Assembly (NCBI GenBank): GCA_965213765.1
Contig: OZ243926.1
Location: 2,604,001 to 2,668,000 of the forward strand
Source of the DNA: JAJDXO01 sp965213765
GTDB lineage: Bacteria > Pseudomonadota > Alphaproteobacteria > Rhodospirillales > UBA2165
DNA length: 64,000 bases
Reading direction: 5' to 3'
Shown here in pieces: positions 17,366 to 26,228 of the stretch (positions within the stretch are counted from its first letter, which is position 1; the number at the start of each line of letters is the position of its first letter). The notes below the pieces were generated by a model. The model saw only the letters and a list, made by a program, of their open reading frames with translations, made no database searches and had not been told where the DNA came from. The position numbers and the translations under genes are program-made.

Positions 17366-18709
17366 ATGACTGCGGTGACATCCGGCGCCGCCGGTGCGCT
17401 ACGCGGAACCCTGCGCGTCCCGGGTGACAAATCCATTTGCCATCGCGCCCTCATGCTTGCCGCCTCGACGGCGGGCGAGACGGTGGTCCACGGCCTGCTG
17501 GAAGGGGACGACGTGCTCGCCACCGCGGCGGCGATGGAAGCCCTCGGCGCGACGATCGAAAGGGGCGGCGGCGGCGAACCGTGGCGCATCCACGGCCGGG
17601 GCGTCGGCGGCCTCGCCGAGCCCGGCAATGTCCTCGACCTGGGCAACTCCGGCACCGCGGCGAGATTGCTGACCGGCCTGCTGGCCGGCCAGCCGTTCAA
17701 CTCGACGCTCACCGGGGACGCATCTTTGGTCGGCCGGCCCATGGCGCGGGTGACCGGCCCGCTCGAGCGGATGGGCGGCCGCTTCACCTGCCGGTCAGGC
17801 CGGCGGCTGCCGATGACCGTTCACGGCACCGACCAACTGCGTCCGATCGTCGAAACCCCCGACGTCGCGTCGGCCCAGGTAAAATCCGCAATTCTCCTCG
17901 CCGGACTCACCGCTCCGGGGCGGACCACCGTTATCGAACGGCGTCAGTCCCGGGATCATACGGAACGAATGCTTCGATCGTTCGGCGCCGAAGTCGCCAT
18001 CGAGGAAACGGCGGACGGAACCGCCGCCACAATCACCGGCCAGCCTGAATTGGTGCCGGCGGAGATTCAGGTTCCGGGAGATATTTCCTCGGCTGCTTTT
18101 CCGCTGGTCGCCGCAAGCATCATCGAGGGCTCCGATATTTCCGTGCCGGCCGTCGGCACCAACCCGCTGCGCGCCGGTCTCCTGACATGCCTGGAGGAAA
18201 TGGGCGCCAAACTCACCCGGCGGCCCTTGGACAATGCGGCCGAAGGCGGCGAGCCAATTGCCGATATCCGTATCGAATGGGCGCCGCTTGCCGGGATCGA
18301 CGTTCCGCCGGAACGGGCGCCGTCGATGATCGACGAGTATCCGGTCCTGGCGATGGCCGCGGCCTGCGCGGCCGGGTCCACCACCTTCCGCGGTATCGGC
18401 GAATTGCGGGTGAAGGAAAGCGACCGTTTGTCGGCCATCGCCTCGGGTCTGGCCGCGTGCGGCGTCGAGGTCGGGGAAACCGAGGACTCCCTGGTAATCC
18501 ACGGCCGGGGCGAACCGCCGGCCGGCGGCGCCACCATCGCCGCCGATCTCGACCACCGGATCGCCATGGCATTTCTCGTTTTGGGACAAGCAACCGAACA
18601 ACCCGTCACCATCGATGACGGCTCGACAATCGCCACGAGCTTTCCCGGATTTACCAAGGTGATGGGAGATTTGGGGGCGGTGCTTTCCGCCGGGGGACCG
18701 GGGTCGTGA
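17366..18709 (+). CDS. aroA: 3-phosphoshikimate 1-carboxyvinyltransferase (EPSP synthase)
   Basis: A 447-residue enzyme that joins phosphoenolpyruvate to shikimate-3-phosphate, the sixth step of the shikimate pathway. The start at ATG 17366 follows AGGA. Visible motifs are GDKSICHR (residues 20-27: Lys22, Ser23, Arg27), LDLGNSGTAARLLTGLLAG around the PEP site, SAQVKSAILLAGL, APSMIDEYPVLA with the catalytic Asp-Glu, and LRVKESDRLSAI. The PEP-site loop has Gly (NSGT), not the Ala found in some tolerant class II enzymes, although the overall sequence is closer to class II. Position 25 is Cys where Ser or Thr is usual. Its stop overlaps the cmk GTG. Confidence 0.95.
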   Translation: MTAVTSGAAGALRGTLRVPGDKSICHRALMLAASTAGETVVHGLLEGDDVLATAAAMEALGATIERGGGGEPWRIHGRGVGGLAEPGNVLDLGNSGTAARLLTGLLAGQPFNSTLTGDASLVGRPMARVTGPLERMGGRFTCRSGRRLPMTVHGTDQLRPIVETPDVASAQVKSAILLAGLTAPGRTTVIERRQSRDHTERMLRSFGAEVAIEETADGTAATITGQPELVPAEIQVPGDISSAAFPLVAASIIEGSDISVPAVGTNPLRAGLLTCLEEMGAKLTRRPLDNAAEGGEPIADIRIEWAPLAGIDVPPERAPSMIDEYPVLAMAAACAAGSTTFRGIGELRVKESDRLSAIASGLAACGVEVGETEDSLVIHGRGEPPAGGATIAADLDHRIAMAFLVLGQATEQPVTIDDGSTIATSFPGFTKVMGDLGAVLSAGGPGS

Positions 18710-19341
18710 TTATCGCGGTGGACGGCCCGGCCGCATCGGGGAAAGGCACGCTGACCCGGCGGTTGGCGGAACATTTCGGGTTAGCCCGCCTGGATACGGG
18801 ACTTCTCTATCGTGCGGTCGGGTTCGGAATCATTGAACAGGGCGGCGACCCCAGGGAGACGGCGGCCGCCATTGCCGCGGCCGCAAGACTTCAAGCGTCG
18901 GATTTGAACAATCCGGCGCTTCGCGGGGAAGCGGCCGCGTCGGCGGCCTCGGTCGTCGCCGCCATTCCCGGGGTGCGCGAGATGCTTCGCGCGTTCCAGC
19001 AGAACTTCGCCGCAAACCCGCCGGGGGGTGCGCCGGGGGCGGTCCTTGACGGGCGCGACATCGGCACCGTCATCTGCCCCGGCGCGGACATCAAACTGTT
19101 TCTCACCGCAAGCCCGGAAGTCCGCGCCGAAAGGCGCGTTAAGGAGTTGCAAGCCAAGGGCCTTGAAGCTATATACACGCGCATTCTGCGGGACTTACAG
19201 GACCGCGACGCCAGGGATGCATCGCGGGCCGTATCGCCGCTGGAGCCGGCCAAAGACGCACTGGTCATCGACACCAGTGAAAAAGACGCCGACACAGTGT
19301 TTGAAACGGCACTCGCTCATATCACGTCGCAGGATAACTGA
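18706..19341 (+). CDS. cmk: Cytidylate kinase
   Basis: A 211-residue kinase phosphorylating CMP and dCMP. The P-loop GPAASGKGT is at residues 7-15, followed by LDTGLLYRAVG (nucleotide-binding region) and LDGRDIGTVICPGADIKLFLTA, then the lid with RDLQDRDARDASRAVSPL. It starts at GTG 18706 in a GTGA overlap with aroA, so the two are coupled. The aroA-cmk-rpsA order is widely conserved in proteobacteria. Confidence 0.95.
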   Translation: MIIAVDGPAASGKGTLTRRLAEHFGLARLDTGLLYRAVGFGIIEQGGDPRETAAAIAAAARLQASDLNNPALRGEAAASAASVVAAIPGVREMLRAFQQNFAANPPGGAPGAVLDGRDIGTVICPGADIKLFLTASPEVRAERRVKELQAKGLEAIYTRILRDLQDRDARDASRAVSPLEPAKDALVIDTSEKDADTVFETALAHITSQDN

Positions 19342-19476
19342 AGACCGGGTCCAAGCCGCCCGACCGCGGCAAGCGCCCGCATCGCTCGTTTTCGGATGAG
19401 CGTCCTCAACGTGTTGAAAGACCGCCGGAGTCAACCGGTTGGCCAGTGAAACATTTATTCGAAGGAAGACCTGAAC

Positions 19477-21405
19477 ATGGCAAACGTGGATACCCACGCC
19501 GACAATCTCCCCCCGGACGTCGCCGAGCAAATGGCCGGCGAAAATTTTTCCGACCTCCTCGACAAGGCTTTTGAACAAGCGGAGCGCCTTCAGGGCAAAG
19601 TGGTAAACGGCCTCGTGCTGACGGTTGAGAACGATTTCGTCCTCATCGATGTAGGATTGAAGTCCGAAGGGTCGATCCCGATTAAGGAATTTTCCGAAGC
19701 CGGCACCGCACCGGCCATCGTGGCGGGCGATCGCGTCGACGTCTTCGTAGAGCGGTTCGAGGGCCGGGACGGCGTCGTTGTCCTGAGCCGCGAAAAGGCC
19801 CGCCGCGAGGAAGCGTGGAACGTCCTCGAGAAAGCCTTTGAAAATGACGAAAGAGTCGAAGGCGTCATCTTTGGCCGGGTCAAGGGCGGGTTTACCGTCG
19901 ACCTCTCCGGTGCGGTTGCGTTCCTGCCCGGCAGCCAGGTGGATATCCGCCCGATCCGGGACGTGGGACCGCTGATGGGCAGCCCGCAACCATTCCAGAT
20001 TCTCAAGATGGACCGCTCCCGTGGAAACATTGTCGTCTCCCGCCGCGCGGTACTGGAGGAAACGCGCGCCGAAGAACGCTCGGAGCTGATTTCCAACCTT
20101 ACCGAGGGACAGGTTCTGGAGGGCGTGGTCAAGAACATTACCGATTACGGCGCCTTTGTGGATCTCGGCGGCGTCGACGGCTTGCTCCATGTGACCGACA
20201 TCGCCTGGCGGCGGATCAATCATCCGTCCGAAGCTTTACAGGTCGGCCAAACGGTCAATGTTCAGGTGATTCGGTTCAACCCGTCGACCCAGCGTATTTC
20301 ACTGGGTATGAAGCAGCTTGAAGCCGACCCGTGGGACGGTGTCGATGCCAAATATCCGCTTCAGGTCAAGCTGACCGGCCGGGTAACCAACATCACCGAC
20401 TACGGCGCTTTTGTGGAATTGGAACCCGGCGTCGAAGGTCTGGTCCACGTCTCCGAGATGAGCTGGACCAAGAAGAATGTCCACCCGGGCAAGATCGTCT
20501 CCACAAGCCAGGAAGTGGAGGTCATGGTCCTCGATGTCGATCGCAACAAGCGGCGCATCAGTTTGGGCTTGAAACAATGCGTGGCCAATCCGTGGACCGA
20601 CTTCCTGGAGAAATTCCCGGTCGGTTCCGAGATTGAAGGCGAAATCAAGAACATCACCGAGTTTGGACTGTTTGTCGGCCTCAATGAGGAGATCGACGGC
20701 ATGGTCCACCTGTCGGACCTGGATTGGGTGAAGTCCGGCGAAAAAGCGATTGCCGACTACAACAAGGGCGACATGGTGAAGGTCAAGGTCCTGGACGTCG
20801 ATGTCGAGAAGGAGCGGATTTCTCTCGGTGTGAAGCAGCTCACCGAAGACCCGGTCGCCGACGGTCTCGAGAAGCTCAAGAAGGGCGACATCGTCACCTG
20901 CACGGTCACCGGCACCGGTGACAAGGGAATCGAGGTCTCCGTGGGCGGGGACGTTCCGGGTTTCATCCGCCGGTCCGACCTCGGCCGCGACCGCTCCGAA
21001 CAACGTCCCGACCGCTTTGCCTCCGGCGAGTTGGTCGACGCGATGGTCGTCTCGGTCGATAAAACCAGCCGCAAGATCAACCTCTCCATCAAGGCCCGCG
21101 AGGTCGAAGAGGAGAAGATCGCCATGGCGGCCTATGGCTCCTCGGACTCGGGCGCGTCTTTGGGTGATATCCTGGGCGCGGCTCTGAAGGAGAAAAGCGA
21201 GGCCGACGCCGAACCGGAGGAAGCAGAAGCGGAAGAAGCCGCCGCCGAAGATGCGGCCGAAGCCGGCGAGACCGAAGCGCCGTCCGAAGAAGCGGCCGCC
21301 GAAGACGCGGGCGAAGCCGAACCGGAGGAAGCAGAAGCGGAAGAAGCCGCCGCCGAAGACGCGGGCGATGCGGAGAAAGAGCCCGAAGACGAGGCCAAGA
21401 GCTAG
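19477..21405 (+). CDS. rpsA: 30S ribosomal protein S1
   Basis: A 642-residue S1 protein, longer than the usual 557-570. Six S1 (OB-fold) repeats span about residues 25-560; typical units are ITDYGAFVDLGGVDGLLHVT, ITDYGAFVELEPGVEGLVHV and ITEFGLFVGLNEEIDGMVHL. It binds mRNA and aids initiation on the small subunit. AAGGAAG lies eight bases before the ATG. After residue 560 comes an acidic Glu/Ala tail of about 80 residues containing a tandem duplication (21211-21360). The 135-bp leader after cmk has a short CGCTC/GAGCG stem but no terminator. Confidence 0.97.
   Translation: MANVDTHADNLPPDVAEQMAGENFSDLLDKAFEQAERLQGKVVNGLVLTVENDFVLIDVGLKSEGSIPIKEFSEAGTAPAIVAGDRVDVFVERFEGRDGVVVLSREKARREEAWNVLEKAFENDERVEGVIFGRVKGGFTVDLSGAVAFLPGSQVDIRPIRDVGPLMGSPQPFQILKMDRSRGNIVVSRRAVLEETRAEERSELISNLTEGQVLEGVVKNITDYGAFVDLGGVDGLLHVTDIAWRRINHPSEALQVGQTVNVQVIRFNPSTQRISLGMKQLEADPWDGVDAKYPLQVKLTGRVTNITDYGAFVELEPGVEGLVHVSEMSWTKKNVHPGKIVSTSQEVEVMVLDVDRNKRRISLGLKQCVANPWTDFLEKFPVGSEIEGEIKNITEFGLFVGLNEEIDGMVHLSDLDWVKSGEKAIADYNKGDMVKVKVLDVDVEKERISLGVKQLTEDPVADGLEKLKKGDIVTCTVTGTGDKGIEVSVGGDVPGFIRRSDLGRDRSEQRPDRFASGELVDAMVVSVDKTSRKINLSIKAREVEEEKIAMAAYGSSDSGASLGDILGAALKEKSEADAEPEEAEAEEAAAEDAAEAGETEAPSEEAAAEDAGEAEPEEAEAEEAAAEDAGDAEKEPEDEAKS
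21211..21360. repeat. 108-bp tandem duplication in the rpsA tail
   Basis: The 41 bases from 21211 (GAACCGGAGGAAGCAGAAGC...) recur almost identically from 21319, 108 bases on. Both encode EPEEAEAEEAAAEDA. The unit is 36 codons, so the frame is kept. It explains part of the extra length of this S1 protein. Confidence 0.85.
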
Positions 21406-21455
21406 CGGCGCCCGGGGTATGGCCTGGGGTATGGTCCGGGGGATGGGTCGGGCCC

Positions 21456-22367
21456 ATGGCGCTGGACACTGACAGGATCGTCGATCGCCGCCGCCTTAAG
21501 CGCCGCCTCGGCTTCTGGCGGATCGTCGCCGTTGCGGCGCTCATCGCCTTGGTGGCCGTGGGCGTCGGCCGCTTTGGCGGGATTGGCGGCGGGCCCTATG
21601 TGGCCGCCATCGAAATCTCCAATGTCATATTTGGAGAACCGGCCCGAGATGCCGCACTTCGCCGGGTCGCCGCGGACCGCAGGGCCCGGGCGCTCATCGT
21701 CCGGATTAATTCTCCCGGCGGCACCGTTGCCGGGGGCGAGGCGCTTTTCAGGGCATTACGGCTGGTCGCCGACAGAAAACCCGTGGTCGCCGTTATCGGC
21801 GAGCTCGGGACCTCGGCCGGGTACATGTCGGCACTCGGCGCCGATTATATTATCGCCCGCGAAAGCTCTATCACCGGGTCCATCGGCGTAATTTTGCAGA
21901 GCACCGATATCACCGGCCTGCTGGACAAACTGGGCGTCAAACCGGAGTCGGTCAAGAGTTCACCGTTGAAGTCTCAGCCCAATCCCCTGGAGCCGTTCTC
22001 CGAAGAAGCCCGCGCCGCCACCGAGGCAGTGGTCGCCGACATTTATGACCTATTTGTCGGCATGGTTGCCGAGCGGCGCCGGATGAGCAGGGAGCGCGTG
22101 GCCCCGTTGGCGGACGGGCGGATATTCACCGGACGCCAAGCTCTTCGCCAAGGGCTCATCGACGGCGTTGGCGGCGAGGCGGAGGCTCGCGACTGGTTGG
22201 CCTCGGCCCACGGCATTGCCGCATCACTGCCGGTACGGCCCGTAAAAGCACGCCGCGACGGTGGAATTCTGAGGGACATGCTTGACGATGTAGTCGGAAA
22301 AACATTGTTTTCTGAACGACTTAGACTTGACGGGTTGATTTCCCTTTGGCACCCTGAGTTCAAATAA
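21456..22367 (+). CDS. sppA: Signal peptide peptidase SppA, 36K type
   Basis: A 303-residue serine protease of family S49, the short form. A membrane anchor lies at about residues 22-42 (RIVAVAALIALVAVGVG). The nucleophile is in ELGTSAGYMSALGADYI and the general-base Lys in KSSPLKSQPNPLEPFS, giving the Ser-Lys dyad; SSITGSIGVI is a further signature. It would cut residual signal peptides in the membrane. Three near-repeats of CCGGGGTATGG occupy the 50-bp gap after rpsA. Confidence 0.93.
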   Translation: MALDTDRIVDRRRLKRRLGFWRIVAVAALIALVAVGVGRFGGIGGGPYVAAIEISNVIFGEPARDAALRRVAADRRARALIVRINSPGGTVAGGEALFRALRLVADRKPVVAVIGELGTSAGYMSALGADYIIARESSITGSIGVILQSTDITGLLDKLGVKPESVKSSPLKSQPNPLEPFSEEARAATEAVVADIYDLFVGMVAERRRMSRERVAPLADGRIFTGRQALRQGLIDGVGGEAEARDWLASAHGIAASLPVRPVKARRDGGILRDMLDDVVGKTLFSERLRLDGLISLWHPEFK

Positions 22368-22447
22368 ACCTTGTTCGGCGTCTGGCAGCGTCGGCCAATA
22401 TCTTCACCATCGAAGAATTGGCAGCGACGGGGGAGGGATGCACTGAG

Positions 22448-22726
22448 ATGACCAAATCTGAACTCATCGCATACTTGGCCGAGCAGAATCCCCATCTCTA
22501 TCAGCGCGACGTAGAACGAATCGTAACGACAATCTTCGACGAAATTGCCGCGGCCCTCGCAAGAGGAGACCGGGTCGAATTACGCGGCTTCGGGGCATTT
22601 TCGGTTAAACACCGCGACTCCCGCACGGGGCGAAATCCCCGGACCGGCGAGGCGGTGCAGGTTGCGGCAAAGCGCGTTCCCTATTTCAAGACTGGAAAGC
22701 AACTCCGGGAAATGATCAACTCCTGA
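22448..22726 (+). CDS. ihfB: Integration host factor subunit beta
   Basis: A 92-residue DNA-bending protein of the HU/IHF family. It begins MTKSELIAYLAEQNP, has the core RVELRGFGAFSVKHRDSRTGRNPRTGEA, where the beta-arm proline that intercalates in DNA lies in RNPRTG, and ends KRVPYFKTGKQLREMINS. Its length and sequence match IhfB, not HU. It heterodimerises with IhfA (not in this window). A stem-loop overlaps the stop codon. Confidence 0.95.
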   Translation: MTKSELIAYLAEQNPHLYQRDVERIVTTIFDEIAAALARGDRVELRGFGAFSVKHRDSRTGRNPRTGEAVQVAAKRVPYFKTGKQLREMINS

Positions 22727-22763
22727 GCCGTCGCCGGCCCCAGAGGGTCCGGGTGCGACGGCT
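22726..22763 (+). other. Stem-loop between ihfB and lapA
   Basis: AGCCGTCGC (22726-22734) pairs perfectly with GCGACGGCT (22755-22763). The interior CGGCCCC/GGGTCCG also pairs with one mismatch, giving a hairpin of about 16 pairs that begins in the ihfB stop codon. No T-run follows, so it is more likely an mRNA-stabilising or partially terminating structure than a simple terminator. Confidence 0.5.
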
Positions 22764-22784
22764 TGCCGCAAGGAGACCAGTTCA

Positions 22785-23105
22785 TTGATCCGCGTCATTT
22801 CCTGGATCGCCATGGTGGTCGTAGGCCTGGCAATTATCGTATTCGCTGTCGCCAATCGATCTCCGCTGGAGATTGACCTCTGGCCACTCCCGTTCACCCC
22901 GGTCGTGCCGAGTTTTGCCGTCGTCCTCGGCGCGGCATTTGTCGGGTTTGTGGGCGGGGGCATCATAGCCTGGCTATCCGCCGGCGGAACGCGCCGCAGG
23001 GCCCGTCAAGAACATCGGCGCGCCGATACCCTCGAAAAGGACCTGGAAACTCTCAAATCCAAGATCGACGAACTCGACAAGAGCGGCACCGGCCCCTCGG
23101 CCTGA
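22785..23105 (+). CDS. lapA: LapA-domain inner-membrane protein (DUF1049)
   Basis: A 106-residue protein with two membrane helices (about residues 3-24 and 42-66) joined by ANRSPLEIDLWPLPFTPVVP, and a cytoplasmic coiled-coil-like tail with RRRARQEHRRADTLEKDLET. This is the LapA/YciS pattern; in enterics LapA works with LapB on LPS synthesis control. The start is TTG 22785, with AAGGAG nine bases before it. No lapB follows; pyrF comes after a repeat element. Confidence 0.8.
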   Translation: MIRVISWIAMVVVGLAIIVFAVANRSPLEIDLWPLPFTPVVPSFAVVLGAAFVGFVGGGIIAWLSAGGTRRRARQEHRRADTLEKDLETLKSKIDELDKSGTGPSA

Positions 23106-23124
23106 CCGAAGTCATTCGCTCCGG

Positions 23125-23500
23125 CCAGGGTCCGGACCCGATTGAGCCGCCATAGGGATGTTGCGGCGATGAGGCATAAAATGATTGCGTCATGGCCGGC
23201 CTACGCCGTCCGAAAGTCGGCTTCGGCCGACTGAAGGCCGGGCCCACCGGACCGGCTTCGCCGGCCGGAGGACAAACCGCGACCCGGCCATCCACGTGTA
23301 CCGTGCCGCGAGGCGTGGATCACCGGGTCAAGCCCGGTGATGACGACTTGCCGGTGAGTGAGGGAGAGGGAGCTTGCCGTGCGTCCCCTCGCCCCCGTCA
23401 GGGGGAGAGGGATGCGAAGGGTTGGCGAGCGAAGCGAGCTATAGCCGGAGCCGGGTGAGGGGGCAAAAACGGGAATCCCCTAATCGAGTCCGGACCCTAG
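23125..23500. repeat. MITE-like intergenic element, copy B (long form)
   Basis: A 376-bp non-coding element. The left end is CCAGGGTCCGGACCCGATTGAGCC (CCAG instead of CTAG) and the right end CTAATCGAGTCCGGACCCTAG. It carries the long-form module starting ATGAGGCATAAAATGATTGC, shared with copy E, then the CT/GA hairpin block. It occupies almost all of the gap between lapA and pyrF. No gene inside is supported. Confidence 0.8.
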
Positions 23501-23558
23501 CGCCGCAACCTCGGGGGCTGTATAAGACGGCGACCTCACCAAGCCTGGAGCATTGCGA

Positions 23559-24284
23559 ATGACCCTGCCGCCTCATGAACGCGTCTTTGTCCCTCTCGAT
23601 ACGCCGGATCGCGACCGCGCCAAAGCGATTGCGTCCGATGTTGCGGGTCATGTCGGCGGCGTGAAGGTTGGCAAGGAGTTGTTCACGGCGCTTGGGCCTG
23701 AAGCCGTCTTGGAGATTACCGGGGGAAATATACCGCTGTTTGTCGATCTCAAATTTCACGACATCCCGAACACGGTTGCCGGTGCCGTGCGAAGCGCGGT
23801 CAAAATGAAACCATACATGCTCAACGTTCACGCCGCGGGCGGCCGTGCCATGATGAGGGCGGCAGCCGATGCGGCCGGGGAGGCGGCATCGAAGATCGGG
23901 CTTCAAAAGCCTTTGGTGCTCGGCGTCACCGTGCTCACGTCGCTTGACGATAACGACCTCAAGGACACCGGTATCTCCGGTCCGACGCTGGATCAGGTAA
24001 AGCGGTTGGCGGCCCTCACTCAGGAGAGCGGATTGGACGGAGTCGTCTGTTCGGGACGCGAAATCGAAACCCTGCGGGCGCAATGCGGTCCGGATTTCAA
24101 ACTCGTGGTGCCCGGAATCCGGCCTGTCTGGGCGTCCACGGACGACCAGAAACGCATTCTCACACCCGCGGATGCCGTCGGCCGCGGGGCGGATTACCTG
24201 GTGATCGGGCGGCCGATCACCGGTGCCGCCGATCCCGCAGAGGCCGCCGGCCGGATTCGAGATGAACTTGCCGAGGCCGCTTGA
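23559..24284 (+). CDS. pyrF: Orotidine 5'-phosphate decarboxylase
   Basis: A 241-residue TIM-barrel enzyme catalysing the last step of UMP synthesis. The catalytic Lys-Asp tetrad motif is PLFVDLKFHDIPNTVAGAVR, and the phosphate-binding end is VPGIRPVW...ADYLVIGRPIT. The start at ATG 23559 follows GGAG by eight bases; a TTG six bases earlier is less likely. It overlaps trpF by 23 bases. Confidence 0.95.
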   Translation: MTLPPHERVFVPLDTPDRDRAKAIASDVAGHVGGVKVGKELFTALGPEAVLEITGGNIPLFVDLKFHDIPNTVAGAVRSAVKMKPYMLNVHAAGGRAMMRAAADAAGEAASKIGLQKPLVLGVTVLTSLDDNDLKDTGISGPTLDQVKRLAALTQESGLDGVVCSGREIETLRAQCGPDFKLVVPGIRPVWASTDDQKRILTPADAVGRGADYLVIGRPITGAADPAEAAGRIRDELAEAA

Positions 24285-24945
24285 GGTAAAGATTTGCGGC
24301 CTTGACCGCCCGGAATCCGTAGCCGCCGCGGCAGCGGCCGGCGCGGACTATACCGGGTTTGTCTTTTACCCGCGATCACCGAGAAATCTGAGCCCCGCCC
24401 ATGCGGCCGAGCTCATTGGGTTGGTTCCGGAGGGCGTGGTCCGGGCCGGATTGTTCGTCGATCCCAGCGATGAACAAATCGATAGGGTGCTTGGAGCAAC
24501 TTCCCTGGATCTCCTTCAGCTCCACGGCGGTGAGACACCGGACCGGGTCGGAGAGATCAAGGAACGCACGCGCCTCCCGGTCATGAAGGTAATTTCCGTG
24601 GCCGGCGCGGCCGACCTCGAACGCGCCGATGATTTCCGGAGCATCGCGGACCGCTTTCTCTTCGACGCCAAACCGCCTACGGATATGACGGATGCGCTTC
24701 CCGGCGGCAACGCGCTGATGTTCGATTGGCAGTTGCTGTCGGAACGCCGGATCGACACGCCCTGGATGCTTGCGGGCGGTTTAACCGACCAGAACGTGGC
24801 TCAGGCCATCCAAATCTCGGGCGCCAGGGCCGTTGACGTGTCGTCCGGGGTTGAGGATCGGCCAGGGGTGAAAAACGTCGATAAAATTCAACGGTTTATC
24901 GGCGCGGTCCGATCCGTGCCGATCAACGTGCAGACCATGAAATAA
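24262..24945 (+). CDS. trpF: Phosphoribosylanthranilate isomerase
   Basis: A 227-residue TIM barrel performing the Amadori rearrangement in tryptophan synthesis. VKICGLDRPESV near the start holds the catalytic Cys; the catalytic Asp is in FLFDAKPP. LQLHGGETP and WMLAGGLT...ARAVDVSSGVED are the usual phosphate-site motifs. I chose ATG 24262 because the family starts a few residues before KICG; it lies inside the end of pyrF, implying coupling. Confidence 0.95.
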   Translation: MNLPRPLEVKICGLDRPESVAAAAAAGADYTGFVFYPRSPRNLSPAHAAELIGLVPEGVVRAGLFVDPSDEQIDRVLGATSLDLLQLHGGETPDRVGEIKERTRLPVMKVISVAGAADLERADDFRSIADRFLFDAKPPTDMTDALPGGNALMFDWQLLSERRIDTPWMLAGGLTDQNVAQAIQISGARAVDVSSGVEDRPGVKNVDKIQRFIGAVRSVPINVQTMK

Positions 24946-25013
24946 CCCTCGTTGCACCGGCAACGGTGTGGTTTATTAGCGGCCAATCAAGAAACCAGGG
25001 CCACGACCACGGC

Positions 25014-26228
25014 ATGACCAAGCCCAACACCTACCAGCGAGGTCCCGACAACGACGGGCATTTTGGAATCTATGGCGGCCGATACGTCGCCGAGACCCTG
25101 ATGCCCCTCATTCTCGATGTCGAGCGAGCCTATGACGAGGCCCGCAACGACCCGGCGTTCCAGGCGGAACTGAGCTCTTATTTGACGAGTTATGTGGGCC
25201 GGCCGACGCCGCTCTACCTCGCCGAACGCTTGACCGAACATTTGGGGGGCGCGCGGATCTACTTCAAGCGCGAGGACCTCAATCATACCGGCGCCCATAA
25301 GATCAACAATTGCATGGGACAAATTTTGCTCGCCAAACGGATGGGCAAGCGCCGGGTCATCGCCGAAACCGGCGCCGGTCAGCACGGCGTCGCCACCGCG
25401 ACCGTGTGCGCCCTGTTCGGTCTCGAGTGCGTTGTCTATATGGGCGAGATCGACATCGAGCGGCAAGCGCCCAACGTATTTCGGATGAAGATGCTTGGCG
25501 CCGAAGTTCGACCGGTAACGTCGGGCTCCGGGACCCTGAAAGACGCCATGAACGATGCGCTCCGCGACTGGGTGGCGACGGTCGATGATACCTACTACCT
25601 GATCGGAACCGTTGCCGGACCGCACCCCTATCCGACCATGGTTCGGGAATTCCAGTCGGTGATCGGCGAAGAGACAAAGGCGCAGATAAACGAAATCGAG
25701 GGACGAAACCCCGATACGCTTCTCGCCTGCATCGGCGGCGGATCAAACGCAATCGGCATGTTTCATCCATTCCTCGATGATGATCAGGTCCGGATTATTG
25801 CCGTTGAAGCCTCAGGCGAAGGGATCGAGACGGGCAAGCACGCCGCCAGCCTCACCGCGGGAAAGCCCGGCGTCCTGCACGGCAACCGGACCTATTTGCT
25901 GCAAGACGACGACGGCCAGATTACCGAAGCCCATAGTATCTCGGCCGGTCTGGATTATCCGGGCATCGGACCCGAACACGCCTGGCTCCATGACCTTGGC
26001 CGCGTCGAGTACGTGTCCATCCGGGACGATGAGGCCGTGGATGCCTTTCAACTCTGCACCGAGGCCGAGGGAATCATTCCGGCCCTCGAATCCGCCCACG
26101 CGGTGGCCCATGCGGCAAAAATCGCCCCCGAACTCGCCTCGGACCACCTGATGGTCATAAATATGAGCGGACGGGGTGACAAAGACCTTGAATCCGTCGG
26201 CGCCTACTTGAAAGCACAAGGGTCATGA
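25014..26228 (+). CDS. trpB: Tryptophan synthase beta chain
   Basis: A 404-residue PLP enzyme joining indole and serine. The Schiff-base lysine is Lys96 in HTGAHKINN; the phosphate-binding loop is CIGGGSNAIGMF, and the N-terminus GHFGIYGGRYVAETLM is standard. ATG 25014 fits the family; the ribosome binding site is weak (AGGG, 14 bases off). Its stop overlaps trpA by ATGA. Confidence 0.96.
   Translation: MTKPNTYQRGPDNDGHFGIYGGRYVAETLMPLILDVERAYDEARNDPAFQAELSSYLTSYVGRPTPLYLAERLTEHLGGARIYFKREDLNHTGAHKINNCMGQILLAKRMGKRRVIAETGAGQHGVATATVCALFGLECVVYMGEIDIERQAPNVFRMKMLGAEVRPVTSGSGTLKDAMNDALRDWVATVDDTYYLIGTVAGPHPYPTMVREFQSVIGEETKAQINEIEGRNPDTLLACIGGGSNAIGMFHPFLDDDQVRIIAVEASGEGIETGKHAASLTAGKPGVLHGNRTYLLQDDDGQITEAHSISAGLDYPGIGPEHAWLHDLGRVEYVSIRDDEAVDAFQLCTEAEGIIPALESAHAVAHAAKIAPELASDHLMVINMSGRGDKDLESVGAYLKAQGS

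Noticed and set aside
22418..22447. Longer start for ihfB
   Set aside because: IhfB begins at MTKSEL; the ten upstream codons lack support.
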